Part shown: piece by piece, positions 1-8,202 of the stretch
Layout of the letters: each line of letters starts with the position of its first letter
How positions within the stretch are numbered: the first letter of the stretch is position 1
Assembly: GCA_963760965.1 (NCBI GenBank)
Contig: CAVXEW010000002.1
Location: forward strand, 434,001 to 498,000
Length of the DNA: 64,000 bases
Direction of reading: 5' to 3'
Source: Pararhizobium_B sp963760965
Lineage (GTDB): Bacteria > Pseudomonadota > Alphaproteobacteria > Rhizobiales > Rhizobiaceae
Position numbers and translations under genes: made by a program
The notes under the pieces: model-generated
What the model was told of the DNA's origin: nothing
Database searches by the model: none
What the model saw: only the letters and a program-made list of their open reading frames with translations

Positions 1-63
1 CCTGAGTACTATGCGATCGCAGAGATGAAAAGACTGGAGGCTGAGCAAGACGCAGACAGTTAA
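1..63 (+). CDS. 3' end of an unidentified gene
   Basis: An open frame enters from the left edge and ends at TAA (61-63). Only 20 codons are visible; the C-terminus is charged (ends EAEQDADS), with a spacing of charged residues that could be helical. Nothing is diagnostic of a family. It points toward the leftward anti-sigma gene. The 285 bases from here to that gene's stop show no clear gene or strong terminator. Confidence 0.4.
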   Translation, partial: PEYYAIAEMKRLEAEQDADS

Positions 64-348
64 GACAAGCCGGAGCAATATACGTTGAACATTAAATTGA
101 AATTCCGCGACGGAAGGACGTCTGTTGTCCCGCTCCTTGTCGAGAGTTCGAGTTTAAATACGCGCACTTTTGCCTGGAGACGGAAAGGCGCTAATCTTCC
201 GTGCCGCTGTCTGACTTTCGGGCGCGCAGCTTTGCGGGTCCGATTTCTCATCTCCGGGGAGATGTCCGCCTCTTCTCGCGGGAAGCCTCGCGAAAATTTC
301 GAGCCGGCAGATGGACAGGACGCCGCCACCGGCTTGGTCTCGGCCTCT

Positions 349-1080
349 TCAGAGCGTTCTTGCGGATCCCGACGCCAGCACGGGACCGGTCGGCTTGCCC
401 GTGGGCGAACCGCCCTCCGGCTCGAGGCTGACGGCCAGGACCGTGCCGGCTGCGAATTTCCCGCGCATCTGCGCTGGAACGACGATCTCCCCGCGCCCGT
501 TCTGCGGAAGCACGCCGAGCGAGACCGGGGCCTGCTTGCCGTTGATCATCCACAATTCGAGCGAGTGCGGCTTCCCGGCCTTCGCCGCGACCGGGGTCAG
601 TTGCAGCGAACCGCTCGCCCGGTCATAGCGGGCGACGAGGCTGATCGGACCGTTCTGCGCCGACAGCTCTGCCACGAGCGGAGCGCCGGTACGCGGTTGT
701 CCTGCGAATTCCACGACCATGGCAGCCATGCCGGCCACCACCAGCAGCGACGCGAGGGCGAGGCCGCGCCAGAAAACCAGCGAATTCCACAGGCCGCCCG
801 ACGCCCGCGCGGCGGCGAGCCCGGTGCGCTCCGCCGAGGGAAAGAGCCGCGTTTCGACAAGGTCGAACACGGTGCGCGGCGGTGCCACCGCCTCGTAGTC
901 CTCGTTGAAGCCGGCGAGATCGTGCTCCCAGCGCCTCACCCGGGCGGCGAATTCGGGTTCGCGCACCATGCGCTCCTCCGCCGCCCGGCGCGCCTCGATG
1001 GAAAGCACGCCGAGCACGTATTCGCCCGCGATGATCTCGTCGCGTCCGCCTTCGCCGTTCGTGCCCTCGCTCGTGTTCAT
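349..1080 (-). CDS. Anti-sigma factor, RskA family
   Basis: A 243-residue single-pass membrane protein predicted to hold the adjacent ECF sigma factor inactive. The N-terminal about 100 residues are the cytoplasmic sigma-binding part (EYVLGVLS near residue 21, typical of RskA/ChrR-like anti-sigma domains). One hydrophobic segment lies at about 104-124, followed by a C-terminal RskA domain carrying the family signature EPEGGSPTGKPTGPVL near residue 220. The ATG at 1080 overlaps the sigma stop by four bases, so the two genes are translationally coupled. The family assignment is strong from motifs; the signal it senses cannot be read from sequence. Confidence 0.88.
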   Translation of the reverse strand: MNTSEGTNGEGGRDEIIAGEYVLGVLSIEARRAAEERMVREPEFAARVRRWEHDLAGFNEDYEAVAPPRTVFDLVETRLFPSAERTGLAAARASGGLWNSLVFWRGLALASLLVVAGMAAMVVEFAGQPRTGAPLVAELSAQNGPISLVARYDRASGSLQLTPVAAKAGKPHSLELWMINGKQAPVSLGVLPQNGRGEIVVPAQMRGKFAAGTVLAVSLEPEGGSPTGKPTGPVLASGSARTL

Positions 1081-1616
1081 CTCTCGAGACACTCTCTCAG
1101 CCTGATGAGGCTGCGCCTCAGCCATGTGCGCATCGTATTCAGCGGCACCTCGTATCGATCGGCCAGTTCCTGATAGCTCAGGCCTTCGACGTAGGCGCCG
1201 CGCACGGCTCGGGCGCGGTCGCCGTCGAGCTCTTCCATGCACGCGTCGATCCGCCTCCCCTCGCCGCCGAGAACGGCCGAGCGCTCCGGGTCGGGCGCGT
1301 CGTCGGCAAGATCATACGCCTCGTCGATGTCGGACGAAACGGGGCGTCTTGTCCTGAGCACATCGATCGAATGGTTGCGCGCGACGGCCGCCAGCCACGC
1401 CATGCCGCTGGCATGGCCGGTGGCGAAGCGCGCGGACCTTTGCCAGACCTTCACATAGATCTCCTGCAGTGCCTCTTCCGCTTCGGCGCGGTCCTTCAGG
1501 ATACGCAGACAAATGCCGAAGAGTTTCGCACTGGTCTCGCCATAGAGCCGCGAAAAGGCGGCACGTTCCTTCAAGGCGACACGGCTGATCAATTCGGCAA
1601 TCGGATCGTCCGCCAT
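1077..1616 (-). CDS. ECF RNA polymerase sigma factor, SigK/RpoE-like
   Basis: A 179-residue sigma-70 family factor. Region 2 spans about residues 20-90 (AEEALQEIYVKVW, then a WLAAVARNHSIDVLR stretch) and region 4 about 125-175 (YVEGLSYQELADRYEVP, a helix-turn-helix ending in the RRSLIRLRECLE helix). ATG at 1616 is chosen because a GGAAGGA ribosome site lies upstream and the usual short ECF N-terminus begins there. It is followed directly by its RskA-type anti-sigma factor and faces away from the DUF1217 gene. Such pairs normally autoregulate; I could not identify the -35/-10 elements with confidence. Confidence 0.92.
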   Translation of the reverse strand: MADDPIAELISRVALKERAAFSRLYGETSAKLFGICLRILKDRAEAEEALQEIYVKVWQRSARFATGHASGMAWLAAVARNHSIDVLRTRRPVSSDIDEAYDLADDAPDPERSAVLGGEGRRIDACMEELDGDRARAVRGAYVEGLSYQELADRYEVPLNTMRTWLRRSLIRLRECLER

Positions 1617-1793
1617 GCGCCTCGATGTTCCTTCCTGCCCCTTGTTCGCGGGCCAGCATATCGGTTCGGGCTGCCTTTGAAAGCCCCGCAGCCGCGGCAA
1701 GAAACCGACCGGGCCCGTTCGCGGGCCGGAAGTTAAGCTTCGGGCAACTATCGCGTGCCAGAATGCAGCCCCACGAAATCGCGGCGCCCGCAC

Positions 1794-3980
1794 ATGACCT
1801 CGACTCTCTCCAGTTTCAACCTGGTCAACAGCGACCTCCAGGCAACGCTGAAACGGACGGCGCAGGATCCCATCGTCAGCCGGGACGCGCAGTACTACAG
1901 GGACAATATCGGCAAGGTCACCTCCGTCGACGACTTCCTCGGCAACTACAGGCTCTTCTCCTACGCGATGAAGGCCTACGGCCTCGAGGACATGACCTAC
2001 GCCAAGGCGTTCATGAAGAAGGTGCTGGAAAGCGACCTCACGGACAAGAACAGCTTTGCCAACAAGCTGCAGGACACGCGCTACAAGGATTTCGCCGCCG
2101 CCTTCAACTTCAACTCCGACGGCAGCATCGCCACCACTGCCTTCGACGGCCAGTCCTCGGCGCAGGAAGACGCCACCATCGGCCTCTACAGCCAGAGCAT
2201 GCAGGACAAGCTGGCGAGCGTCGACACCGAGACGGCCTACTACAAGTCGGCGATCGGCAACGTGACGTCCGTCGACGACCTGATGGGCAATTCGCGGCTT
2301 CTCGACTACGCGCTGAAAGCGAACGGGATAGACCCGGCCTACGCCTCGACCGACACGATCCGGAAGGTGCTCACCAGCGACCTCTCCGACCCCGCGAGCT
2401 ACGCCAACCAGCTCGGAAGCACGGAATATCTCAATCTCGCCAAGGCGTTCAGCTTCCAGGCAGACGGCACGCTCGCCGCAGGCACGAGCGCACAGACGGC
2501 CGACCAGCTCGCCGGGACGGCCGCTGACTACGCCTACTACGAGGCCGACGGGCCGACGCCGCAGATGGCCGCGGACGCCACCGCGTATTTCACCCAGCAG
2601 ATGGGGTCGATCACCTCCGTCGACGACCTGATGAACGACAGCCGCCTCTACCAGTACGTGCTGACCGCCTTCGGGTTCGATTCCTACGCGACCGACCCGA
2701 ACAGCATCAGGCAGGCGCTGACCAGCGACTCCACGGATCCGAACAGCTTCGCCAACACGCAGACGGCCGGGGACTATTCCGGCCTCGCCGCGTTCTTCAA
2801 CTTCAATGCGGACGGCAGCGTCCCGGCCGGCCAGGCTGCGCTCTCGGGAGACAGTCTCCAGTCCGTGACGAACGCCTATCTCCAGAAATACTCCAGCGGT
2901 GAGCAGGCGCAGGTCGACAACGCCACCAGCTATTTCCAGAGCGCGTCGCAAAACGTGAAGTCGGTCGACGACCTCGTCAACGACAGCAGGCTCTACGCCT
3001 ACGTGCTGCAGGCCTATGGCATCGACGCGGGATCGGTCTCCAAGACCGAGATAAAGCGCGTCCTGACGAGCGACACGGAAGACCCCTCGAGCTACGTCAA
3101 CAGCCTCCACGACAAGAACCTCGCCCAGTTGGCGGCCGCCTTCAACTTCAGCCCAGACGGCCAGGCCGCAGCCCCGAGGGTGGCGCAATCGACGGCCGAC
3201 AAGCATAGCACGGAGACCGCCTATGCGGCCCTCGCCGGCACTGGCGACATCACCACGGAAAACGCCAAGACCGAGACCGCCTACTACGACGGCGCCATCG
3301 ACAAGGTGACGTCGGTCGACGACTTCCTGGGCGACAGCCGGCTCGTCGACTACGCCCTCCTCGCCGGCGGCATCGATCCGAAGTCGGTCAGCACCTCGGA
3401 CTTGCGCAAGGCGCTCACCAGCGACTTCAGCGACCCGAAGAGCTACGTCAACGCCGCGGCGGGCCAGAAGCTCCGCGACTTCGCGGCAAGCTTCAATTTC
3501 CAGTCGGACGGCACGACCGGCCTCGACCAGACGAGTTCGGCCCAGTCGCGGCTCAGCATCGTCAGGACCGGGGACCTCTACAATCGCCAGACGCTGGAGG
3601 AGAACGAGGGCAACGACAACACGGGGGTGCGCCTGGCGCTCTATTTCGAACGCAAGGCAGCGGACATTTCCTCCGCCTACGACATCCTCGCCGACCCGGC
3701 GCTGCTGCAGGTCGCGCAGACCGCGCTCGGGATCTCCTCCGACACCAGCGCCGCGAACATCGACATCCAGGCGAACTACATCGACAGCCGCATCGATGTG
3801 AAGGATTTCCAGGATCCCGCCAAGCTGCAGCATTTCCTCGCGCAGTTCGCCAGCATGTACGACATGCAGCAGAACGACCCGACGACCGATCCGACGCTCG
3901 CGCTATTCTCCGGGGGCTCCACTTCCTCCGGCATCAGCGCCGACCTCATGCTGAGCATCGCGCAACTGCGCAGCGGCTGA
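1794..3980 (+). CDS. DUF1217 protein with five tandem repeats (flagellar-associated family)
   Basis: A 728-residue protein with five copies of a module of about 85 residues, centred near residues 44, 160, 286, 401 and 518. Each copy carries TSVDDxxxxSRLxxYxL, an LTSD-type motif and a FNFxxDG end. The C-terminal part (about 610-728) has LALYFERKAADISSAYDILADPALLQV, here described only as the ALYFERK...ILADPALLQV block typical of the C-terminus of DUF1217 proteins found in rhizobial flagellar loci. There is no signal peptide and no membrane segment, and it is rich in Asp, Ser and Ala, as in some secreted flagellar proteins. ATG at 1794 is preferred to an in-frame GTG at 1755; neither has a good ribosome site. 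It is divergent from the ECF operon. No flagellar genes are adjacent. Exact role unknown. Confidence 0.8.
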   Translation: MTSTLSSFNLVNSDLQATLKRTAQDPIVSRDAQYYRDNIGKVTSVDDFLGNYRLFSYAMKAYGLEDMTYAKAFMKKVLESDLTDKNSFANKLQDTRYKDFAAAFNFNSDGSIATTAFDGQSSAQEDATIGLYSQSMQDKLASVDTETAYYKSAIGNVTSVDDLMGNSRLLDYALKANGIDPAYASTDTIRKVLTSDLSDPASYANQLGSTEYLNLAKAFSFQADGTLAAGTSAQTADQLAGTAADYAYYEADGPTPQMAADATAYFTQQMGSITSVDDLMNDSRLYQYVLTAFGFDSYATDPNSIRQALTSDSTDPNSFANTQTAGDYSGLAAFFNFNADGSVPAGQAALSGDSLQSVTNAYLQKYSSGEQAQVDNATSYFQSASQNVKSVDDLVNDSRLYAYVLQAYGIDAGSVSKTEIKRVLTSDTEDPSSYVNSLHDKNLAQLAAAFNFSPDGQAAAPRVAQSTADKHSTETAYAALAGTGDITTENAKTETAYYDGAIDKVTSVDDFLGDSRLVDYALLAGGIDPKSVSTSDLRKALTSDFSDPKSYVNAAAGQKLRDFAASFNFQSDGTTGLDQTSSAQSRLSIVRTGDLYNRQTLEENEGNDNTGVRLALYFERKAADISSAYDILADPALLQVAQTALGISSDTSAANIDIQANYIDSRIDVKDFQDPAKLQHFLAQFASMYDMQQNDPTTDPTLALFSGGSTSSGISADLMLSIAQLRSG

Positions 3981-4049
3981 TCGCGCCGGCGGATTGCCCG
4001 CCCGGCCCAATGTCGCTAAGACAGCCCTCGCGAATCCAGAGGGACACCC

Positions 4050-4937
4050 ATGAGCGCGAACGAAAGCCAGACACAGGCGCATCTCCTTTCGCAGGCGCTG
4101 CCTTACATGCAGCGCTACGAGAACCGCACGATCGTCGTGAAGTACGGCGGCCACGCCATGGGCGATGCGACGCTGGGGCGTGCGTTCGCGCGCGACATCG
4201 CACTGCTCAAGCAGTCCGGCGTGAACCCGATCGTGGTCCATGGCGGCGGCCCCCAGATCGGCGCGATGCTCACGAAGATGGGCATCGAATCGAAATTCGA
4301 GGGCGGCCTGCGGGTCACCGACGAGAAGACGGTCGAGATCGTCGAAATGGTTCTGGCCGGTTCCATCAACAAGGAAATCGTCGCCATGATCAATGCCGAG
4401 GGCGAATGGGCCATCGGCCTTTGCGGCAAGGACGGCAACATGGTCTTCGCCGAGAAGGCGAGGAAGAAGATCGTCGACCCCGACTCGAACATCGAGCGCG
4501 TCCTCGACCTCGGCTTCGTCGGCGAGGTCGTCGAGGTCGACCGCACGTTGCTCGATCTGCTCGCCAAGTCGGAGATGATACCCGTCATCGCCCCCGTGGC
4601 CCCCGGGCGCGACGGCCACACCTACAACATAAACGCCGATACCTTCGCGGGCGCGGTGGCCGGCGCGCTCAACGCGACGCGGCTTCTGTTCCTGACGGAC
4701 GTCCCTGGCGTCCTCGACAGGGACAAGAACCTGATCAAGGAACTTTCCGTGGCGCAAGCGCGACGGCTGATCGCGGACGGCACGATCTCGGGCGGGATGA
4801 TCCCCAAGGTGCAAACCTGCATCGAGGCAATCGAGGCCGGCGTCGAGGGCGTCGTCATCCTCAACGGAAAGACACCGCATGCCGTGCTTCTCGAGATCTT
4901 CACGGAACACGGGGCAGGGACGCTGATCGTTCCCTGA
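4050..4937 (+). CDS. argB: Acetylglutamate kinase
   Basis: A 295-residue cytosolic kinase that phosphorylates N-acetyl-L-glutamate, the second step of arginine synthesis. It shows the amino-acid-kinase fold signatures: IVVKYGGHAMG near residue 28, the VHGGGPQI glycine loop near 63, NINADTFAGAVA near 192 and a conserved GMIPKV stretch near 250. The length is standard for the bacterial enzyme. ATG at 4050 follows a GAGGGA ribosome site. No other arginine genes are beside it. It ends 10 bases from the convergent Lrp-type regulator. Confidence 0.97.
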   Translation: MSANESQTQAHLLSQALPYMQRYENRTIVVKYGGHAMGDATLGRAFARDIALLKQSGVNPIVVHGGGPQIGAMLTKMGIESKFEGGLRVTDEKTVEIVEMVLAGSINKEIVAMINAEGEWAIGLCGKDGNMVFAEKARKKIVDPDSNIERVLDLGFVGEVVEVDRTLLDLLAKSEMIPVIAPVAPGRDGHTYNINADTFAGAVAGALNATRLLFLTDVPGVLDRDKNLIKELSVAQARRLIADGTISGGMIPKVQTCIEAIEAGVEGVVILNGKTPHAVLLEIFTEHGAGTLIVP

Positions 4938-4946
4938 GGCCGCGCG

Positions 4947-5429
4947 TCAGCCGGTCAGGTGCGACAACGGCAGGCCGCCCGGCTCCTTGATGTCCTTCAG
5001 CACGAGGTTGGTGCGCACATCGCGGATACCGGGAATGCGCAGCAGCCGGAACGCGATGAAGTCGGCGAGGTCGTCGACTCCCGGCAGCACGACCTGAAGC
5101 ATGAAGTCGTGATCGCCCGTCAGCGACCAGCAGGCGACCACCGGCTCCATCCGCCGGACGTGCTGGATGAACACGTCGGGCGAGTTGTCGGAATGGGTCG
5201 TAAGCCTCACATTGACGAAGACCTCGACCTCGAGACCGAGGGCGCGCCGGTCGACGCGTGCGGAAAAGCCCGTGATGATGCCGGTCTCGCGGAGTGCGTC
5301 GAGGCGCCGGGTACAAGGCGTCGCCGAGAGGCCGATCGCCTGCGCAAGGTCCGAGACCGACTTCCTGCCTTCGCGCTGGAGGATGTCGAGCATGCGGACT
5401 TCGTGCGCGTCGAGTGTCTGTCTCCTCAT
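4947..5429 (-). CDS. Lrp/AsnC family transcriptional regulator, divergent from phhA
   Basis: A 160-residue regulator. The N-terminal helix-turn-helix (about residues 10-60, with LSATPCTRRLDALRETGII) is followed by an Lrp-type ligand-binding/oligomerisation (RAM) domain at about 70-150, containing GDHDFMLQVVLPGVDDL. ATG at 5429 is favoured over upstream in-frame codons by a GGGAGG ribosome site. It is divergent from phhA with a 111-base shared control region holding repeated AATTC elements. By position it probably controls phhA in response to an aromatic amino acid; this is inference. Confidence 0.92.
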   Translation of the reverse strand: MRRQTLDAHEVRMLDILQREGRKSVSDLAQAIGLSATPCTRRLDALRETGIITGFSARVDRRALGLEVEVFVNVRLTTHSDNSPDVFIQHVRRMEPVVACWSLTGDHDFMLQVVLPGVDDLADFIAFRLLRIPGIRDVRTNLVLKDIKEPGGLPLSHLTG

Positions 5430-5430
5430 C

Positions 5431-5480
5431 GAATTCGCCTCCCTTGGGTGAATTCGCCTCAAATTCTGCCCAATTCTACC
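5431..5480. promoter_or_regulatory. Phased AATTC repeats between Lrp-type regulator and phhA
   Basis: GAATTCGCCTC occurs twice (5431-5441 and 5450-5460), followed by two weaker copies, AATTCTGCC (from 5462) and AATTCTACC (from 5472). The AATTC cores start at 5432, 5451, 5462 and 5472, roughly one or two helical turns apart. Lrp-family octamers bind such phased sites. The first copy lies within the regulator's own ribosome-binding region. The repeats are seen directly; the operator role is inference. Confidence 0.5.
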
Positions 5481-5540
5481 CGGAAAAGTCAAATCCACCC
5501 TTTCCGACGATCTATCATCGGGCGTGGAAGGAGGTTTGCC

Positions 5541-6386
5541 ATGTCGCTTTCCGTTCAGGACTACGCGCGCGAATGCGCCGAGCAGGGCATGCGCGGCGAC
5601 TATACGCGCTGCCGCCCCGACTTCACGGTCGAACAGGATTATTCCGCCTATTCGCAGGAGGACCAGGCCGTCTGGCGCACGCTATCGGAGCGGCAGGCGG
5701 AGCTGACGCGCCGGCTGGCGCACCGCTCCTACCTCGAGGGCGTCGACGCACTCGGCCTGATGGAGCGCGTGCCCGATTTCGCCGAAGTCAGCGGCAGGCT
5801 GGCAAGGCTCACCGGCTGGCGGCTCGTTGCCGTACCGGGGCTCATACCGGCCGTCCCTTTCTTCGACCACCTCGCCAACCGGCGCTTTCCGGTGACGAAC
5901 TGGCTGAGGGGCATGGGCGAACTCGACTACATCGTCGAGCCCGACATGTTCCATGACTTCTTCGGCCACGTACCGATTCTGAGCCAGCCGACCTTTGCCG
6001 ACTTCATGCAGACATATGGCAGGACGGCGCTCGACGTCATCGACTCGGGCGGCGACGAGATGATCACGCGGCTCTACTGGTACACGGCCGAATTCGGTCT
6101 GATCCAGGAGAAGGACGCGCCGCTCAAGGCGTTCGGCGCCGGGCTGATGTCGTCCTACAGCGAATTGCAGTTCGCCGTGGAGGACGAATCGGCGAACCAT
6201 GTGCCGATGGACATCGAGACGATCATGCGGACCGGCTACGAGATCGACAGGTTCCAGCGGGCCTATTTCGTGCTGCCGTCCTTCGAAGCGCTCGGCAAGG
6301 CGATGGCGGAGGCCGACATTCCCGGGATCATCCGACGCCACAAGGCGGAACCGCCGCTCGATCCCGCCAAGCTCCGGTCCAACTGA
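5541..6386 (+). CDS. phhA: Phenylalanine 4-monooxygenase (phenylalanine hydroxylase)
   Basis: A 281-residue monomer-type aromatic amino acid hydroxylase that converts phenylalanine to tyrosine using a pterin cofactor, O2 and non-heme iron. The 2-His-1-Glu iron ligands are visible as H138 and H143 in DMFHDFFGHVP and E184 in WYTAEFGL. These match the numbering I recall for the Chromobacterium violaceum enzyme. A GGAAGGAGG ribosome site precedes the ATG. It is divergently paired with an Lrp-type regulator, the usual arrangement for a substrate-induced catabolic gene. No tyrosine-degradation genes follow, and no pterin dehydratase gene is adjacent. Confidence 0.96.
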   Translation: MSLSVQDYARECAEQGMRGDYTRCRPDFTVEQDYSAYSQEDQAVWRTLSERQAELTRRLAHRSYLEGVDALGLMERVPDFAEVSGRLARLTGWRLVAVPGLIPAVPFFDHLANRRFPVTNWLRGMGELDYIVEPDMFHDFFGHVPILSQPTFADFMQTYGRTALDVIDSGGDEMITRLYWYTAEFGLIQEKDAPLKAFGAGLMSSYSELQFAVEDESANHVPMDIETIMRTGYEIDRFQRAYFVLPSFEALGKAMAEADIPGIIRRHKAEPPLDPAKLRSN

Positions 6387-6474
6387 ACGGCCGTCCGCCG
6401 GTCCCGGCGGCCGGAACCGGGCCGCGGCAACCGGCGGCTTTGCGTCGAGGCCCGAGATGGCGTAAGCCGAAGCA

Positions 6475-7185
6475 ATGAACCGCAAGCTCTCCGCGCCGCA
6501 GCCGGCCGACTTCGCCCATGTCACCGACTGGGTATTCGATCTCGACAACACGCTCTACCCCCGCCACACCGACCTGTTCTCGCAGATCGACCGCAACATG
6601 ACCGCGTTCGTCGCGGAGCTGCTGCAGCTGCCGCAGGACGAGGCGCGCGAGATCCAGAAGCGCTACTACCGCGACCACGGGACGACCCTGCAGGGGCTGA
6701 TGCGCAACCACGGCATCGACGCCAACGCATTCCTGGAGCGGGTCCACGACATCGACTATTCCTGGGTCTCGCCCGACCCGGCGCTCGGCGCGGCGATCAA
6801 GGCCCTGCCGGGGCGCAAGTTCATCTTCACGAACGGCGACACGCGCCACGCCCGGCGCACGGCGCGGGCGCTGGGCATTCTCGAGCACTTCGACGACATC
6901 TTCGACATCGTTGCCGCCGATCTCGTCCCCAAGCCCGCGGCCGAGACCTACGACAAGTTCCTCGGCCTCCACAGGGTCGACGCCAGGCACGCCGCGATGT
7001 TCGAGGACCTGCCGCGCAATCTCACCGTTCCGCGGGCGCTCGGCATGACGACGGTGCTGATCGTGCCGCGCAACCTGGAGGAAAGCTTTGGGGAGAGCTG
7101 GGAGCGCGAGGGCCGCGACGGCGAGCAGATCGACTACGTCACCGACGACCTGGCCGGCTTCCTCTCCGCGGCAAGCCGGCGCTGA
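6475..7185 (+). CDS. HAD-family pyrimidine 5'-nucleotidase (SDT1-like)
   Basis: A 236-residue HAD hydrolase. Motif I is FDLDNTLYP at about 21-29 (nucleophile D22, acid D24), motif II is FTNGD near 118, the motif III lysine is in VPKPAAETY near 150, and the metal-binding FEDLPRN follows near 178. The DNTLYP signature with this spacing is typical of pyrimidine 5'-nucleotidases, which dephosphorylate UMP/CMP. It lies 88 bases after phhA and converges with the LOG gene (6-base gap). The general class is certain; the substrate is inferred from family. Confidence 0.88.
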   Translation: MNRKLSAPQPADFAHVTDWVFDLDNTLYPRHTDLFSQIDRNMTAFVAELLQLPQDEAREIQKRYYRDHGTTLQGLMRNHGIDANAFLERVHDIDYSWVSPDPALGAAIKALPGRKFIFTNGDTRHARRTARALGILEHFDDIFDIVAADLVPKPAAETYDKFLGLHRVDARHAAMFEDLPRNLTVPRALGMTTVLIVPRNLEESFGESWEREGRDGEQIDYVTDDLAGFLSAASRR

Positions 7186-7191
7186 TCCGGT

Positions 7192-8040
7192 TCAGGCCGG
7201 CAGGCCGTATCGGCCGGCAATCACTTTCCATGCTTCGTCCGCCGTTTCCACGAACGAGAACAGCTCCAGATCGTCCGGTGCGATCGTGCCGAATTCCGCC
7301 AGGCCCTCGAAATTGACGATGCGCTGCCAGAAGGCACGGCCGAACAGAAGGAAGGGAATGCGCTCCATCCGTTTCGTCTGGATGAGGGTCAGCGCCTCGA
7401 ACATCTCATCGAGGGTGCCGAAGCCGCCGGGAAACACGGCAACCGCCCTTGCGCGCATCAGGAAATGCATCTTGCGTATGGCGAAGTAGTGGAAATTGAA
7501 CGTCAGTTCCGGCGTGACATAGGCGTTCGGAGCCTGCTCGTGGGGGAGCATGATGTTGAACCCGACCGACGGCACGCCTTCCTCCGCCGCCCCGAGGTTG
7601 CCGGCCTCCATCACGCCCGGTCCGCCGCCGGTCGCCACGATGTATTCGTGGCAGTCGTGCCGGCGCGCCTCGCGGGAGCACAGGCGGGCGAAGTTTCGCG
7701 CCTCCTCGTAGTAGTTCGACGCAGCCATCAGGTTCCCGCGCTGCGTTTCGTTGCGCGCCGCCCACGGCTCGACGCCCGGCGCGGGAATGCGGGCGCCGCC
7801 AAGCAGGACGATGGTCGACTTTATGCCCGCCTCCGTCAGCAGCATCTCCGTCTTCAGCAACTCAAGCTGCAGCCGCACGGGCCGCAGTTCCTCGCGGCAC
7901 ATGAAGTCGTCGTCCGCATAGGCGAGCCGATAGGACGGAGAAGCGCTCTGCGGCGTCTCCGGGATGCGCCTGGCGCGGGAACGGTCGGTGCCGCTGTCGG
8001 CGAGAGGGTCCCAGCGGTCGTCCTTGCGCTTGGCTGCCAT
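7192..8040 (-). CDS. LOG-family (TIGR00730) Rossmann-fold protein
   Basis: A 282-residue member of the LOG / lysine-decarboxylase-like family. It has the hallmark PGGFGTLDE at about 213-221 and a GGGPGVMEAGNLGA motif near 138, which bind a nucleotide phosphate. Characterised relatives are cytokinin riboside 5'-monophosphate phosphoribohydrolases or general AMP/nucleotide hydrolases. An extra N-terminal segment of about 70 residues makes it longer than plant LOGs, as in many proteobacterial members. ATG at 8040 begins MAAKRKDD. It is divergent from dapD. Physiological substrate unknown. Confidence 0.88.
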   Translation of the reverse strand: MAAKRKDDRWDPLADSGTDRSRARRIPETPQSASPSYRLAYADDDFMCREELRPVRLQLELLKTEMLLTEAGIKSTIVLLGGARIPAPGVEPWAARNETQRGNLMAASNYYEEARNFARLCSREARRHDCHEYIVATGGGPGVMEAGNLGAAEEGVPSVGFNIMLPHEQAPNAYVTPELTFNFHYFAIRKMHFLMRARAVAVFPGGFGTLDEMFEALTLIQTKRMERIPFLLFGRAFWQRIVNFEGLAEFGTIAPDDLELFSFVETADEAWKVIAGRYGLPA

Positions 8041-8144
8041 GTCCAGATTGCCTTTCGTTGCCTCGCGCGGCACACCGCGCACCGCGCCGGAATTGACGCT
8101 CGTCGCAAGCTCCCTTAGGAGATGTCGCCGAGGATCCAAACACC

Positions 8145-8156
8145 TGACGGCCGTCA
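8145..8156. promoter_or_regulatory. Perfect 12-bp palindrome between LOG gene and dapD
   Basis: TGACGGCCGTCA is a perfect palindrome inside the 162-base divergent region, 47 bases upstream of the dapD ATG. Its form suits a dimeric repressor or activator. No regulator gene is next to it, so the binding protein is unknown. Confidence 0.35.
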
Positions 8157-8202
8157 AACCCGATCTCACGGGACAATACGTCGCGAAGTTTAAGGAATTT
8201 TC

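Noticed and set aside
85..1173. 362-residue plus-strand frame at the left end
   Set aside because: Antisense to the RskA/ECF genes, Arg-rich shadow translation, no motif and no ribosome site.
1712..1727. GGCCCG-TTCG-CGGGCC hairpin upstream of the ECF operon as a terminator
   Set aside because: There is no T run on either side and it lies in a divergent promoter region; its role cannot be supported.
1900..3540. Repeat array such as CRISPR or VNTR
   Set aside because: The repetition is at protein level with diverged DNA and long 345-390 base spacing; these are coding modules of the DUF1217 protein.
1617..3833. Long minus-strand frame extending the sigma factor gene across the DUF1217 gene (918 residues in all)
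   Set aside because: Only the last 540 bases look like a sigma factor. The rest is antisense to clear repeats in the DUF1217 protein and has shadow-frame composition.
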